Notes: generated by a model from the sequence alone, not told the origin. Shown: positions 1 through 6,716, counted from the first letter of the stretch. The stretch: DNA of 7,457 bases from Pseudomonadota bacterium (GCA_021808875.1 JAKBAU010000179.1:1-7457), one strand, 5' to 3'. Program-made: numbers and translations.

Positions 1-433
1 CCTGGCCCTTATTTGGCTTAAAGCCAGGGATACAACCCAGATGGGTGCAGATTGCCACGAGCACGAGATATTCGGGTTGGAGAGAGCGCGACCAGTTCTC
101 CGCGTAGGCCGGCTGCTGCTTGGCCTTGGAATTAGGGTCGCTCAGCTTGGCCAGCAGAGCGGGTTCCTTCAGCGTTGCCAGCATCGGTGAAGTGCGGTTG
201 ACCACAAAAATCGGCTTGGAACGCCACATGACCAGGATCTGCTGGCCCGGCTCGATCTTGGAAACATCGACCGCCAGAGGTCCGCCAGCAGCCAGAACGT
301 CACTGCTGGGTTCCATTTGCTGGATAAACGGCCAAAGGGCGATGGCCCCGCCTACCGCAGCGAAAGCGCCCGTAGCGACATAAAGAAAGTCTCGCCGCTT
401 GATCTCGCCCGCTGATACCGAATGATCGCTCAC
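1..433 (-). CDS. petA: Ubiquinol-cytochrome c reductase Rieske iron-sulfur subunit, N-terminal part (partial)
   Basis: This is the [2Fe-2S] subunit of the cytochrome bc1 complex, which passes electrons from ubiquinol to cytochrome c1 at the periplasmic face of the inner membrane. The 144 visible codons show a twin-arginine motif (KRRDFL, residues 12-17) followed by a hydrophobic segment (about 16-36), the usual uncleaved Tat anchor of Rieske proteins. The first cluster-binding box, CTHLGC, is at residues 129-134 (Cys129 and His131 as ligands). The second box and the C-terminus lie beyond the left edge. The start is GTG at 433, chosen because the protein then begins MSDHSVSAGEIKRRD as in the family and AAGGA sits 8 bases upstream. 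The 95-base gap to the upstream pdxY stop shows no clear promoter; a weak TTTACT-18-TAGCAT pair on the minus strand is the best I can offer. petB and petC would be expected further left. Confidence 0.95.
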   Translation of the reverse strand, partial: MSDHSVSAGEIKRRDFLYVATGAFAAVGGAIALWPFIQQMEPSSDVLAAGGPLAVDVSKIEPGQQILVMWRSKPIFVVNRTSPMLATLKEPALLAKLSDPNSKAKQQPAYAENWSRSLQPEYLVLVAICTHLGCIPGFKPNKGQ

Positions 434-528
434 TGCCGCAATCCTTGCGATGGATTCCCTACTACCCCATGTATGCTAGCCCGCACCAATCCCTCAAGTA
501 AACAATTCCGACACTTCGCCGCAGGGGG

Positions 529-1356
529 CTAAAACCCTGCTACCTCGAGATCAGCCGGCACCGGTCCGTTCAGCAGGCTGCGGGCAGTGACCAGGGGCAT
601 TTCATCGGCCCCTTCGCTCAGGCTTTGGCGCAAAAGCCCATAAACCGGCCCCACCGACCCAACCAGGGCAGCCGCCAGGTCTGCGCCCTGAAGGCGCTGC
701 GCCAGAAACAGGGCTGCGACGAGGTCTCCTGCGCCATGCGGAACCCCATCAAGTCGCGGTGTCGTAGCATAGGCGATCTGGTCTGCCGTCACTGCCAGCG
801 TACCGATTCGGGGGCCATCCGGGACCGAGGTGGCCAGCACCAAGGGACGGCCAAGCCTGCGGGCGGCATCGCGCGCCTCAGCAGAATCCCGCACCGACAT
901 GGAGGCAAGGCTCGCCAGTTCAAAGGCATTGGGGGTAACGATGTCGGCCAGGGGCAGCAGCTGGGACGCCATCGCCTCGGCAACCCCATGTTTGGCATAG
1001 GCCCGGCCCTCGTCTCCAAATACCGGGTCGAGGCAGTACAGAGCGTGTGGATTGGCCTTGCGGACTGCCCGCACCGCTGCGGCCACCACCGCGGCCTGCT
1101 CGGCGGAGCCAAGGTAACCGGACAGTACGGCGTCGCAGTGCTCAAGCCAGCCGGACCTGGCCATACCATCCAGCAATCGGGCCATGAGCTCAGCGCTGAC
1201 CGGTTCGCCAGTGACCGCCTTGCGCCCGGCGTGGCCGGACAGGTTCACGCTCGGAATGGCCCACACTTCGTGGCCGAGATATTGCAGCGCAGGTCGGGCC
1301 GCTCCCTGACCGACATGGCCGTACACGACTTCAGACTGTATCGAGAGAATGTTCAT
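529..1356 (-). CDS. pdxY: Pyridoxal kinase, PdxY-like (divergent)
   Basis: A ribokinase-superfamily kinase of 275 residues, the normal length for PdxY/PdxK, which phosphorylates pyridoxal to pyridoxal 5'-phosphate in the cytoplasmic vitamin B6 salvage pathway. Visible family marks are the N-terminal IQSEVVYGHVG (residues 6-16), LDPVFGDEG (109-117), TPNAFEL in the ATP-binding region (141-147), and the anion-hole/catalytic GAGD (208-211) with Asp211 as the likely base. The ATG at 1356 is the first in frame after an upstream TAG, and the product then starts MNILSIQS like its relatives, although no good Shine-Dalgarno sequence precedes it. Two spots depart from what I remember of the family: the first motif reads GHVGQGAA where GHVGNSAA is usual, and the substrate-pocket stretch reads SGHAGR (40-45) where SNHTGY is typical. 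The kinase fold is secure; pyridoxal as substrate is probable but inferred. Confidence 0.85.
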   Translation of the reverse strand: MNILSIQSEVVYGHVGQGAARPALQYLGHEVWAIPSVNLSGHAGRKAVTGEPVSAELMARLLDGMARSGWLEHCDAVLSGYLGSAEQAAVVAAAVRAVRKANPHALYCLDPVFGDEGRAYAKHGVAEAMASQLLPLADIVTPNAFELASLASMSVRDSAEARDAARRLGRPLVLATSVPDGPRIGTLAVTADQIAYATTPRLDGVPHGAGDLVAALFLAQRLQGADLAAALVGSVGPVYGLLRQSLSEGADEMPLVTARSLLNGPVPADLEVAGF

Positions 1357-1369
1357 GAGCTGATGCTAG

Positions 1370-1383
1370 CGCCAAACTTGGCG
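1370..1383. promoter_or_regulatory. 14-base inverted repeat between divergent pdxY and mcl2-like genes
   Basis: CGCCAA-AC-TTGGCG is a perfect 6+2+6 inverted repeat in the 76-base divergent gap. It lies 14 bases upstream of the pdxY ATG and 50 bases upstream of the mcl2-like ATG, where an operator could act on either gene. No regulator is encoded nearby and the class of DNA-binding protein cannot be guessed. It may be fortuitous. Confidence 0.3.
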
Positions 1384-1432
1384 AAGCGGGAGCCATGCGC
1401 TAGGTGTCGCATATGCTGTCCCGGAGCCTATC

Positions 1433-2299
1433 ATGCTCAAGCCCATCACGCCTCGTCGCTCGGTCCTCTATATGCCCGGTTCCAACCTGCGGGCGATGCA
1501 GAAAGCCCGGACGCTGCCATGCGATGCAGTGATCCTGGATCTTGAAGACGCGGTCGCACCTGATCAAAAGGAGCTGGCCCGCGTTCAGGTCACGGACATG
1601 GTCCGCCAGAAGGGCTTCGGCAAGCGCGAGGTCATCATCCGCATCAATGCGCTCGCAACCCCTTGGGGTGCCGCTGACCTCGCCGCGGCCAAGGCGGCTG
1701 CGCCGGATGCCGTCCTGGTCCCAAAGATCAGTGCCACCGCCGAACTTGCCGCGTTAGAGTCTCGCCTTGGAGACAGCAATTGTCGTCTGTGGGCCATGAT
1801 CGAGACCCCGCAAGCCATACTGCGTCTAGAATCGCTTGCCGCTGCGGGCGGCCGCCTGAGCTGCTTTGTGATGGGCACCAACGACCTCGTCAAAGAACTG
1901 CACGGCCGACACACCGAGGACCGGGCCGGCATTGCAGCCGCGCTCACCCTCGCGGTCGCAGCGGCACGCGCCAACCATCTGGCTGTCCTCGACGGGGTCT
2001 ATAACGATATCAACAACCTCCCAGGCTTCGAGGGCGCCTGCCGCCAGGGGCAAGCCTTCGGTTTCGATGGCAAGACCTTGATCCACCCAAGCCAGATTGA
2101 TCCGTGTAATCAGATATTCGCTCCGGATGCGGCCGAGGTCGCCGCCGCGCGCAAGATCATCGCGGCCTTCGATGCGCCGGAAAACCTGGGCAAGGGAGCC
2201 ATCGCTCTGGACGGTCGCATGGTCGAACGTCTGCATGCCGACATCGCGCGCCAGACCGTGGCGCTTGCTGACGCCATCGCTGCACACAAGGGGGAATGA
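1433..2299 (+). CDS. mcl2: CitE-like (3S)-malyl-CoA thioesterase / CoA-ester lyase (Mcl2-like)
   Basis: A 288-residue TIM-barrel protein of the HpcH/HpaI aldolase/citrate lyase beta-subunit family. Family marks are RSVLYMPGS (residues 9-17), DLEDAV (36-41), RIN (70-72, with the CoA-ester-binding Arg70), MIETPQ (122-127, Glu124), MGTNDL (147-152, Asp151), DGVYND (187-192) and GFDGKTLIHPSQ (210-221). Glu124 and Asp151 match the Mg2+ ligands of malyl-CoA lyases. As I remember them, length and motif wording fit Rhodobacter Mcl2, which hydrolyses (S)-malyl-CoA to malate and CoA, better than the longer lyase Mcl1 (about 318 residues); hydrolase versus lyase cannot be settled by eye. The start has CGGAG 7 bases upstream. 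The stop is one base before the ATG of the mch-like gene, so the two are surely co-transcribed and probably act on consecutive intermediates. Confidence 0.85.
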   Translation: MLKPITPRRSVLYMPGSNLRAMQKARTLPCDAVILDLEDAVAPDQKELARVQVTDMVRQKGFGKREVIIRINALATPWGAADLAAAKAAAPDAVLVPKISATAELAALESRLGDSNCRLWAMIETPQAILRLESLAAAGGRLSCFVMGTNDLVKELHGRHTEDRAGIAAALTLAVAAARANHLAVLDGVYNDINNLPGFEGACRQGQAFGFDGKTLIHPSQIDPCNQIFAPDAAEVAAARKIIAAFDAPENLGKGAIALDGRMVERLHADIARQTVALADAIAAHKGE

Positions 2300-2300
2300 C

Positions 2301-3356
2301 ATGCAAACGGACCGGGGTCGCTATTTCGAGGATTTTTCCATCGGAGAAGACATCGTACATCCAACACCGCGCACGCTCAATCTGGGTGATGCCGCCCTTT
2401 ACATGGCACTGTACGGCTCGCGCTTTGCCCTCCAGGCGGATAGTAGCGCCCGCGCGCTTGGCTACCCACAGGCTCCCCTGGATGATCTGCTCGTGTTCCA
2501 CACGATCTTCGGCAAGTCTGTTCCCGATATCTCCCGCAACGCGGTCGCCAACCTCGGTTATGCGGAAGGCCGCTTTCTCAAGCCTGTTTTTGCAGGCACC
2601 ACGCTGCGGGCACATTCGCGCGTTTTGGGATTGAAGGAGAACTCCAACGGCAAGACCGGCATAGTCTGGGTCAGAACGACCGGGATTGATGATCATGGCG
2701 ATGAGGTACTCAGCTATGTGCGTTGGGTCATGGTCAATAAGCGTGATCCTGACAAGCCCTGCGTACGCGAAGGAGTGATCCCGCAGCTACAGGGTGCCGT
2801 TTCGGCCGATGCGCTGAGGGCACCGGAGGGCGTTGATTTCTCCAAGTTTGAGCCCCGCGATTCCGGCTCTGAACTTTGCTGGAATGATTACACGCAAGGT
2901 GACAAGATTGATCATGTCGACGGCATGACCGTGGAAGAAGCCGAGCACATGCTCGCCACACGGCTTTATCAGAACACCGCACGCGTGCATTTTGATCAGT
3001 ATGCGCAGGGCCAGGGGCATGTCGGAAGGCGTTTGGCGTATGGCGGCCACACCATCAGCATCGGTCGCGCAATGTCTTTTAACGGTCTGGCGAATGCCTT
3101 CAGTCTACTGGCGGTCAACAGTGGACAGCACGTTTCCGGGGTGTTTGCGGGCGACACGCTCTACTGCTGGAGTCAGGTCCTCGACAAGGCCGCTATCGCC
3201 GGACGCAGTGATTGCGCCGCCCTTCGCTTGCGCCTGATTGCGACCAAAAACGTGCCATGCCGCACCTTCCCCTACCAACGTTCAGACGGCACCTATGCGC
3301 CTGAAGTTGTACTGGACTTTGATTACTGGGCGCTGATGCCGCGGCGAGCTGGATGA
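2301..3356 (+). CDS. mch: Mesaconyl-CoA hydratase-like double MaoC dehydratase
   Basis: A 351-residue protein with two hot-dog (MaoC-like) halves, about 1-150 and 180-345, the length and layout of mesaconyl-CoA hydratase (Mch/MeaC), which interconverts mesaconyl-C1-CoA and beta-methylmalyl-CoA in the ethylmalonyl-CoA pathway. The first half contains NLGYAEGRFLKPVFAGTTL (84-102) and GLKENSNGKTG (110-120), strongly reminiscent of Rhodobacter Mch. The second half has the hydratase-2-like element NTARVHFDQYAQ (225-236), where Asn225 and His230 take the spacing of the Asp/His dyad of R-specific hydratases, followed by AYGGHTISIGRAMSF (246-260). The frame is open 204 bases further upstream, but that would overlap the preceding gene. 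The ATG at 2301 has GGGGGA just ahead of it, and the product then begins with the family's GRYFEDF element. Its TGA overlaps the zapE start. The exact substrate is inferred from resemblance and from the neighbouring malyl-CoA enzyme. Confidence 0.85.
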   Translation: MQTDRGRYFEDFSIGEDIVHPTPRTLNLGDAALYMALYGSRFALQADSSARALGYPQAPLDDLLVFHTIFGKSVPDISRNAVANLGYAEGRFLKPVFAGTTLRAHSRVLGLKENSNGKTGIVWVRTTGIDDHGDEVLSYVRWVMVNKRDPDKPCVREGVIPQLQGAVSADALRAPEGVDFSKFEPRDSGSELCWNDYTQGDKIDHVDGMTVEEAEHMLATRLYQNTARVHFDQYAQGQGHVGRRLAYGGHTISIGRAMSFNGLANAFSLLAVNSGQHVSGVFAGDTLYCWSQVLDKAAIAGRSDCAALRLRLIATKNVPCRTFPYQRSDGTYAPEVVLDFDYWALMPRRAG

Positions 3357-4447
3357 CGGATCTGATCGAAACTTACCGCGCACGGGTCTTCACCGGAGAG
3401 CTTGCACGCGATCCGTTGCAGGAGCGGGCCGCCGAGCGGCTGGCCCAGCTGGCGCGCCAGCTGGCACGCTATCGGCCGGGGCGGCGGGGGTTCTTCACCC
3501 GTGCCGAGCCACCACCGCGCGGCCTTTACATCTGGGGCGATGTCGGGCGTGGCAAGTCCATGCTCATGGACCTGTTTTTCAGTGCCGTTCCACTGCCCAG
3601 GAAAAGGCGCGTCCACTTCAACGCGTTTATGGGCGAGGTGCATGGCTTGATCCATGCCGAACGGCAAAAAGAAGGAACCAAGGATCCAATCCCTCCTGTA
3701 GCCGGCCTGCTTGCAGCGCGCGCAACAGTTCTGTGCTTCGATGAGTTTCAAGTTACCGATGTCGCGGACGCCATGATCCTGGGCCGGCTGTTTGAACAGC
3801 TGTTCGCGCTTGGTGTTGTAGTGGTGGCGACCTCCAATACGTCTCCGGTTCGGCTATATGAAGGTGGCCTCAATCGCCAGCTCTTCCAGCCTTTCATCGC
3901 CTTGATTGAGCAAACGCTCGACATCGTCGAACTGAACGGCAAGGAGGATTATCGTCGCCGCCAATCCGGTGATGATGATCTCTATATCTATCCACTCGGC
4001 CCTCTGGCCAGGCGGAAAATGGATCTGGCATGGCAGCGGCTGACTGGCGGTGCAGCCTGCTTGCCTGCGCAGCTTTCGGTGCTGGGGCGCACCATACGGG
4101 TGCCGGCCGCCAGTGACGGCGTGGCCCGATTTCATTTTGATGACCTGTGCAATGCACCTCTTGCCGCGAATGATTATCTAGCAATTGCCCGTGATTTCCA
4201 CACCGTTTTACTTGACGATATTCCGGTTATGAGCCCGGTAATGCGCAATCAGGCACGACGTTTCGTTCTTCTGATCGACACATTTTACGATGAGAAGGTA
4301 CGCCTCGTCTGCTCTGCGGCCGCACCTGCAGACAGCCTCTACCCTGAAGGCGACGGCGCAGATGCGTTCCGCCGAACCGCCTCCAGATTGGTTGAAATGC
4401 AGAGTGACGCTTACAACCCTCGTCCGTTTGCCGAGAGTGTCGGCTAG
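3353..4447 (+). CDS. zapE: AFG1/ZapE family ATPase
   Basis: A 364-residue P-loop ATPase of the AFG1/ZapE family. E. coli ZapE is reported to act at the division ring and its mitochondrial homologue Afg1/Lace1 in inner-membrane protein quality control; which role applies here is unknown. Visible marks are Walker A GDVGRGKS (residues 62-69, Lys68), the family-typical RVHFNAFMGEVH (86-97), Walker B VLCFDEFQVTD (126-136, Asp130/Glu131), sensor-1 VATSN (158-162) and the C-terminal RFVLLIDTFYDEKVRLVCSA (303-322). Residues 110-120 (DPIPPVAGLL) precede Walker B as in the family. The ATG at 3353 overlaps the stop of the mch-like gene as ATGA, implying translational coupling. The gene is full length and intact. 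A 131-residue membrane protein follows 12 bases after its stop. Confidence 0.95.
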   Translation: MTDLIETYRARVFTGELARDPLQERAAERLAQLARQLARYRPGRRGFFTRAEPPPRGLYIWGDVGRGKSMLMDLFFSAVPLPRKRRVHFNAFMGEVHGLIHAERQKEGTKDPIPPVAGLLAARATVLCFDEFQVTDVADAMILGRLFEQLFALGVVVVATSNTSPVRLYEGGLNRQLFQPFIALIEQTLDIVELNGKEDYRRRQSGDDDLYIYPLGPLARRKMDLAWQRLTGGAACLPAQLSVLGRTIRVPAASDGVARFHFDDLCNAPLAANDYLAIARDFHTVLLDDIPVMSPVMRNQARRFVLLIDTFYDEKVRLVCSAAAPADSLYPEGDGADAFRRTASRLVEMQSDAYNPRPFAESVG

Positions 4448-4459
4448 GAGAATGCGACC

Positions 4460-4855
4460 ATGATCGAGGATCTGGTCACGACTTTCTGCATCATTGTTGC
4501 AGCCATCGTGCTTTACCGCTTCCGCGCCCCGATCATCGACAGGCTCAGGCGTTTCGATCATGAAAATCGCGTTCGCATCGCGCAGCAGGAGCGCGAAAGC
4601 GATGATCCGGTAGCTCATTTCCGCCATGCCTTGGCAATCGCGGAGGACCAGGTCGAGGCCATCAGCGAGATCCGGGTTCACGACGAGCGGCTGGGAACCG
4701 GTGTGACACGCTTTCTCTTCCTTGGCGAACAATTCATCCTTCGGTCTGAGGCCGAACGCGCCCGCGCCGAGAAAATCCGCGCGATTACCATGGAATATTA
4801 CCGCGAACTGCCACGCGCTCTTTACGTCCGCGACGAGGAAAAACTCAGAAGCTAG
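4460..4855 (+). CDS. Small single-pass membrane protein, unknown function
   Basis: I do not recognise this 131-residue protein. It starts with a hydrophobic segment (about residues 5-19) followed by several arginines (20, 22, 28, 30, 31), which by the positive-inside rule predicts the N-terminus outside and a cytoplasmic domain of about 110 residues. That domain is highly charged and probably helical: an acidic/basic run around 34-50, a likely amphipathic helix 50-75, a more hydrophobic patch VTRFLFLGEQFIL (82-94), a charged helix 96-112, and a terminal YYRELPRAL (113-121). There are no cysteines in this domain and no catalytic motif I can name. The ATG at 4460 follows AGGAGA by about 9 bases; an ATG at 4452 is followed almost at once by an in-frame stop. 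Its position 12 bases behind zapE makes it almost certainly part of the same transcript, so a membrane anchor or partner for ZapE is one inference. Confidence 0.75.
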   Translation: MIEDLVTTFCIIVAAIVLYRFRAPIIDRLRRFDHENRVRIAQQERESDDPVAHFRHALAIAEDQVEAISEIRVHDERLGTGVTRFLFLGEQFILRSEAERARAEKIRAITMEYYRELPRALYVRDEEKLRS

Positions 4856-4877
4856 TGGCGATGCCGCGGCAAGGGGC

Positions 4878-6107
4878 TCAGGCCGCTTCACCACGCATCA
4901 GTCGCGGAAGTTTTCCAACAGCACCGCCTGCATTGCGCATCAAGAACCGGCGCAACGGCCCAATCTGATCAACCAGGCCCATACCAAGGTCCCGGCTCAG
5001 ACGCAAAGGCGGTATGTCATTGGAGAAGATACGGTTGAAGGCATCCATGGAAAATCCCATGAGAGTGGACTCGAAGCGGCGCCAGCGCTCATAGCGACGC
5101 AGAGTGTCGATGCGTCCAAAATCGAGCCCGAGCCGGGCGGCATCGAGTACACACTCCGCAAGCGCTGCGATATCCTTAAGCCCGAGATTAAAGCCCTGAC
5201 CGGCAATAGGATGGATGCCGTGGGCGGCATCGCCAATCAAGGCAAAGCGGGGTTTCACATATGAACGCGCCAGGTGGAATTTGAGCGGATAGGACCAGCG
5301 TGGCCCACTGACCGAAGTGGCGCCAAGATGCGCCCCAAAGCGACGGGCTATTTCCGCATCGAACGCATCGGCGGCAAGGCTCATGTAAAGCGGTGCCAGA
5401 TCAGCCCGTTCCGTCCATACAAGTGAACTGCGATTGCCGGTCAGAGGCAGAATGGCAAAAGGCCCGGCAGGCAGAAAATGTTCGTAAGCCGTGCCGTTAT
5501 GGGGAAGCTCATGGGTTACCGTTGCGACAATTCCGCATTGGGGATAGGACCAGCCGATGATGCCGATCCCGAACTCTTCGCGCAGGCGCGAGGTCCGTCC
5601 ATCCGCCGCAACCAGAAGGCGGGTGGCTAGGGATCTGCCATCTGAAAGCTGGACATCGACATGCTCGGGGACGCAGGTGGCCCGCTCTACGGCCAAGGGT
5701 GACAGCAGTTCAAGCCCGGTCGTCGCATCCACGGCCGCAAACAGGGCTCTGCGCAGATGACGGTTCTCGACGATATAGCCCATGGGCTCGCCGATCTCGT
5801 CGGCGTCAAAGTGCAAGGATAAAGGAGAGGGCGGGCGCCCTGCTGGGGCATCGGTCACAAGAATGTCAAGGATCGGCTGGGCTTCGTCTTGCAGCTGAGG
5901 CCAGATCGAGAGTGCCCGCAGCATACGCACCGAAGCGTAGGACAATGCGGTCACGCGGCCATCAAAACTGGCATCCAGACTTGCCGCCCGCGCGACCGGC
6001 TCGACCACAGCAATCCTCAGCCCGCCATGCGCCAGCGCAACGCCCAGGCACAGGCCGGCCATCCCTCCGCCGCCGATCACCACGTCATACTGGTAGAGCT
6101 TGTCCAT
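4878..6107 (-). CDS. ubiH: UbiH/UbiF/COQ6-family FAD-dependent ubiquinone-biosynthesis hydroxylase
   Basis: A 409-residue class A flavoprotein monooxygenase of the family that hydroxylates the ring of ubiquinone precursors using NAD(P)H and O2, normally peripheral to the inner membrane. The dinucleotide-binding loop IGGGGMAG is at residues 11-18 with Glu36 ending the second strand. The DG motif VAADGRTSRLRE is at 166-177. The GD/UbiH signature IGDAAHGIHPIAGQGFNLGLKD spans 291-312. The length is usual and no key residue is missing. Alphaproteobacteria use different sets of these hydroxylases (UbiH, UbiF, or the broader-specificity UbiL), so the ring position cannot be assigned from sequence alone and the symbol is provisional. 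The ATG at 6107 has AAGG 8 bases upstream. The gene converges on the zapE cluster (22-base gap, no T-tracked terminator) and diverges from glnK. A minus-strand GATAAT at 6227-6222 is a possible -10 box, giving a leader of about 108 bases. Confidence 0.88.
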   Translation of the reverse strand: MDKLYQYDVVIGGGGMAGLCLGVALAHGGLRIAVVEPVARAASLDASFDGRVTALSYASVRMLRALSIWPQLQDEAQPILDILVTDAPAGRPPSPLSLHFDADEIGEPMGYIVENRHLRRALFAAVDATTGLELLSPLAVERATCVPEHVDVQLSDGRSLATRLLVAADGRTSRLREEFGIGIIGWSYPQCGIVATVTHELPHNGTAYEHFLPAGPFAILPLTGNRSSLVWTERADLAPLYMSLAADAFDAEIARRFGAHLGATSVSGPRWSYPLKFHLARSYVKPRFALIGDAAHGIHPIAGQGFNLGLKDIAALAECVLDAARLGLDFGRIDTLRRYERWRRFESTLMGFSMDAFNRIFSNDIPPLRLSRDLGMGLVDQIGPLRRFLMRNAGGAVGKLPRLMRGEAA

Positions 6108-6143
6108 GCCGGCACCTTACCCAGTCGGTCAGGGAAGACCAGT

Positions 6144-6155
6144 GGCGATATCGCC
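6144..6155. repeat. 12-base perfect palindrome in the ubiH/glnK gap
   Basis: GGCGATATCGCC is a perfect palindrome 37 bases upstream of the ubiH ATG. It is partly nested between a CAGTG (6140-6144) and a CACTG (6160-6164), so a longer 5-base-stem hairpin is an alternative fold. It could be an operator for ubiH or a leader hairpin; no regulator is identifiable. Confidence 0.35.
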
Positions 6156-6157
6156 CA

Positions 6158-6202
6158 AGCACTGCGCAAAATCCAGCCATTGCCCAGATTTTGGGCAGCA
6201 CT
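6158..6202. repeat. Imperfect 16-base inverted repeat in the ubiH/glnK gap
   Basis: The left arm AGCACTGCGCAAAATC (6158-6173) and right arm GATTTTGGGCAGCACT (6187-6202) pair at 13 of 16 positions across a 13-base loop. The right arm is shared with the smaller dyad 6181-6197, so the two pairings exclude each other. If ubiH is transcribed from near 6215, this would sit in its leader RNA. No U-tract follows on either strand, so it is not an ordinary intrinsic terminator. Confidence 0.4.
6181..6197. promoter_or_regulatory. 17-base dyad, candidate NtrC-type enhancer site 1
   Basis: TGCCCA-N5-TGGGCA is a perfect 6+5+6 dyad. NtrC sites in enteric bacteria have the same geometry with consensus TGCACC-N5-GGTGCA, sharing the outer TGC/GCA. 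Its centre (6189) is about 119 bases upstream of the start site predicted from the candidate sigma-54 promoter, a normal enhancer distance. NtrC binding is inferred from layout, not from an exact match. Confidence 0.35.
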
Positions 6203-6212
6203 ACCCGGCCTG

Positions 6213-6229
6213 TGGACAACAATTATCCA
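6213..6229. promoter_or_regulatory. 17-base degenerate dyad, candidate NtrC-type site 2
   Basis: TGGACA-N5-TATCCA has symmetric outer TGGA/TCCA and the same 17-base length as the dyad at 6181-6197. Its centre (6221) is 32 bases from that dyad's centre (6189), about three helical turns. The inner bases fit the NtrC consensus poorly. It also overlaps the possible ubiH -10 box at 6222-6227. Confidence 0.25.
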
Positions 6230-6280
6230 TATTCGTGAGTGAGCAGGGCATTTTCTACTCCCTCGGTGTTCCTGCAGATC

Positions 6281-6297
6281 TTGGCGCCCGGTTGGCC
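6281..6297 (+). promoter_or_regulatory. Candidate sigma-54 (-24/-12) promoter of glnK
   Basis: TTGGCGC followed by TTGGCC gives GG (6283-6284) and GC (6295-6296) separated by exactly 10 bases, the invariant sigma-54 spacing, within a fair match to TGGCRC-N5-TTGC (one T replaced by G before the GC). Transcription would start near 6308, leaving a 27-base leader with AAAGGGA before the glnK ATG. glnK-amtB operons are commonly RpoN/NtrC dependent. There is no good sigma-70 alternative in view. Confidence 0.5.
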
Positions 6298-6316
6298 CCG
6301 CCCACAATGATGCTAG

Positions 6317-6673
<357 letters not shown>

Positions 6674-6716
6674 TCGCGCTCATTCATCCCAATCGTGCAA
6701 TCTTAGCGAGGACATA

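Noticed and set aside
521..540. GCAGGG...CCCTGC hairpin at the end of pdxY as a terminator
   Set aside because: The 6-base stem overlaps the last codons and stop, and no T-run follows on the minus strand, so it lacks the second half of an intrinsic terminator.
625..1545. 306-residue open frame on the plus strand opposite pdxY
   Set aside because: It is antisense to a convincing pdxY, extends into the mcl2-like gene, and its product is rich in Arg/Gly/His/Cys without any recognisable motif. It is a GC-driven shadow.
2097..2300. Upstream extension of the mch-like reading frame
   Set aside because: It lies inside the mcl2-like gene, encodes an arginine-rich unlike-protein stretch, and the family N-terminus starts at the ATG at 2301 with a ribosome-binding sequence.
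4862..4871. TGCCGCGGCA palindrome in the convergent gap as a bidirectional terminator
   Set aside because: A loopless 10-base GC palindrome without T-tracts on either side; common by chance at this base composition.
5699..6242. Two overlapping plus-strand open frames opposite ubiH and the intergenic gap
   Set aside because: Arg/Pro/Gln-rich products without motifs, antisense to a clear flavoprotein gene.
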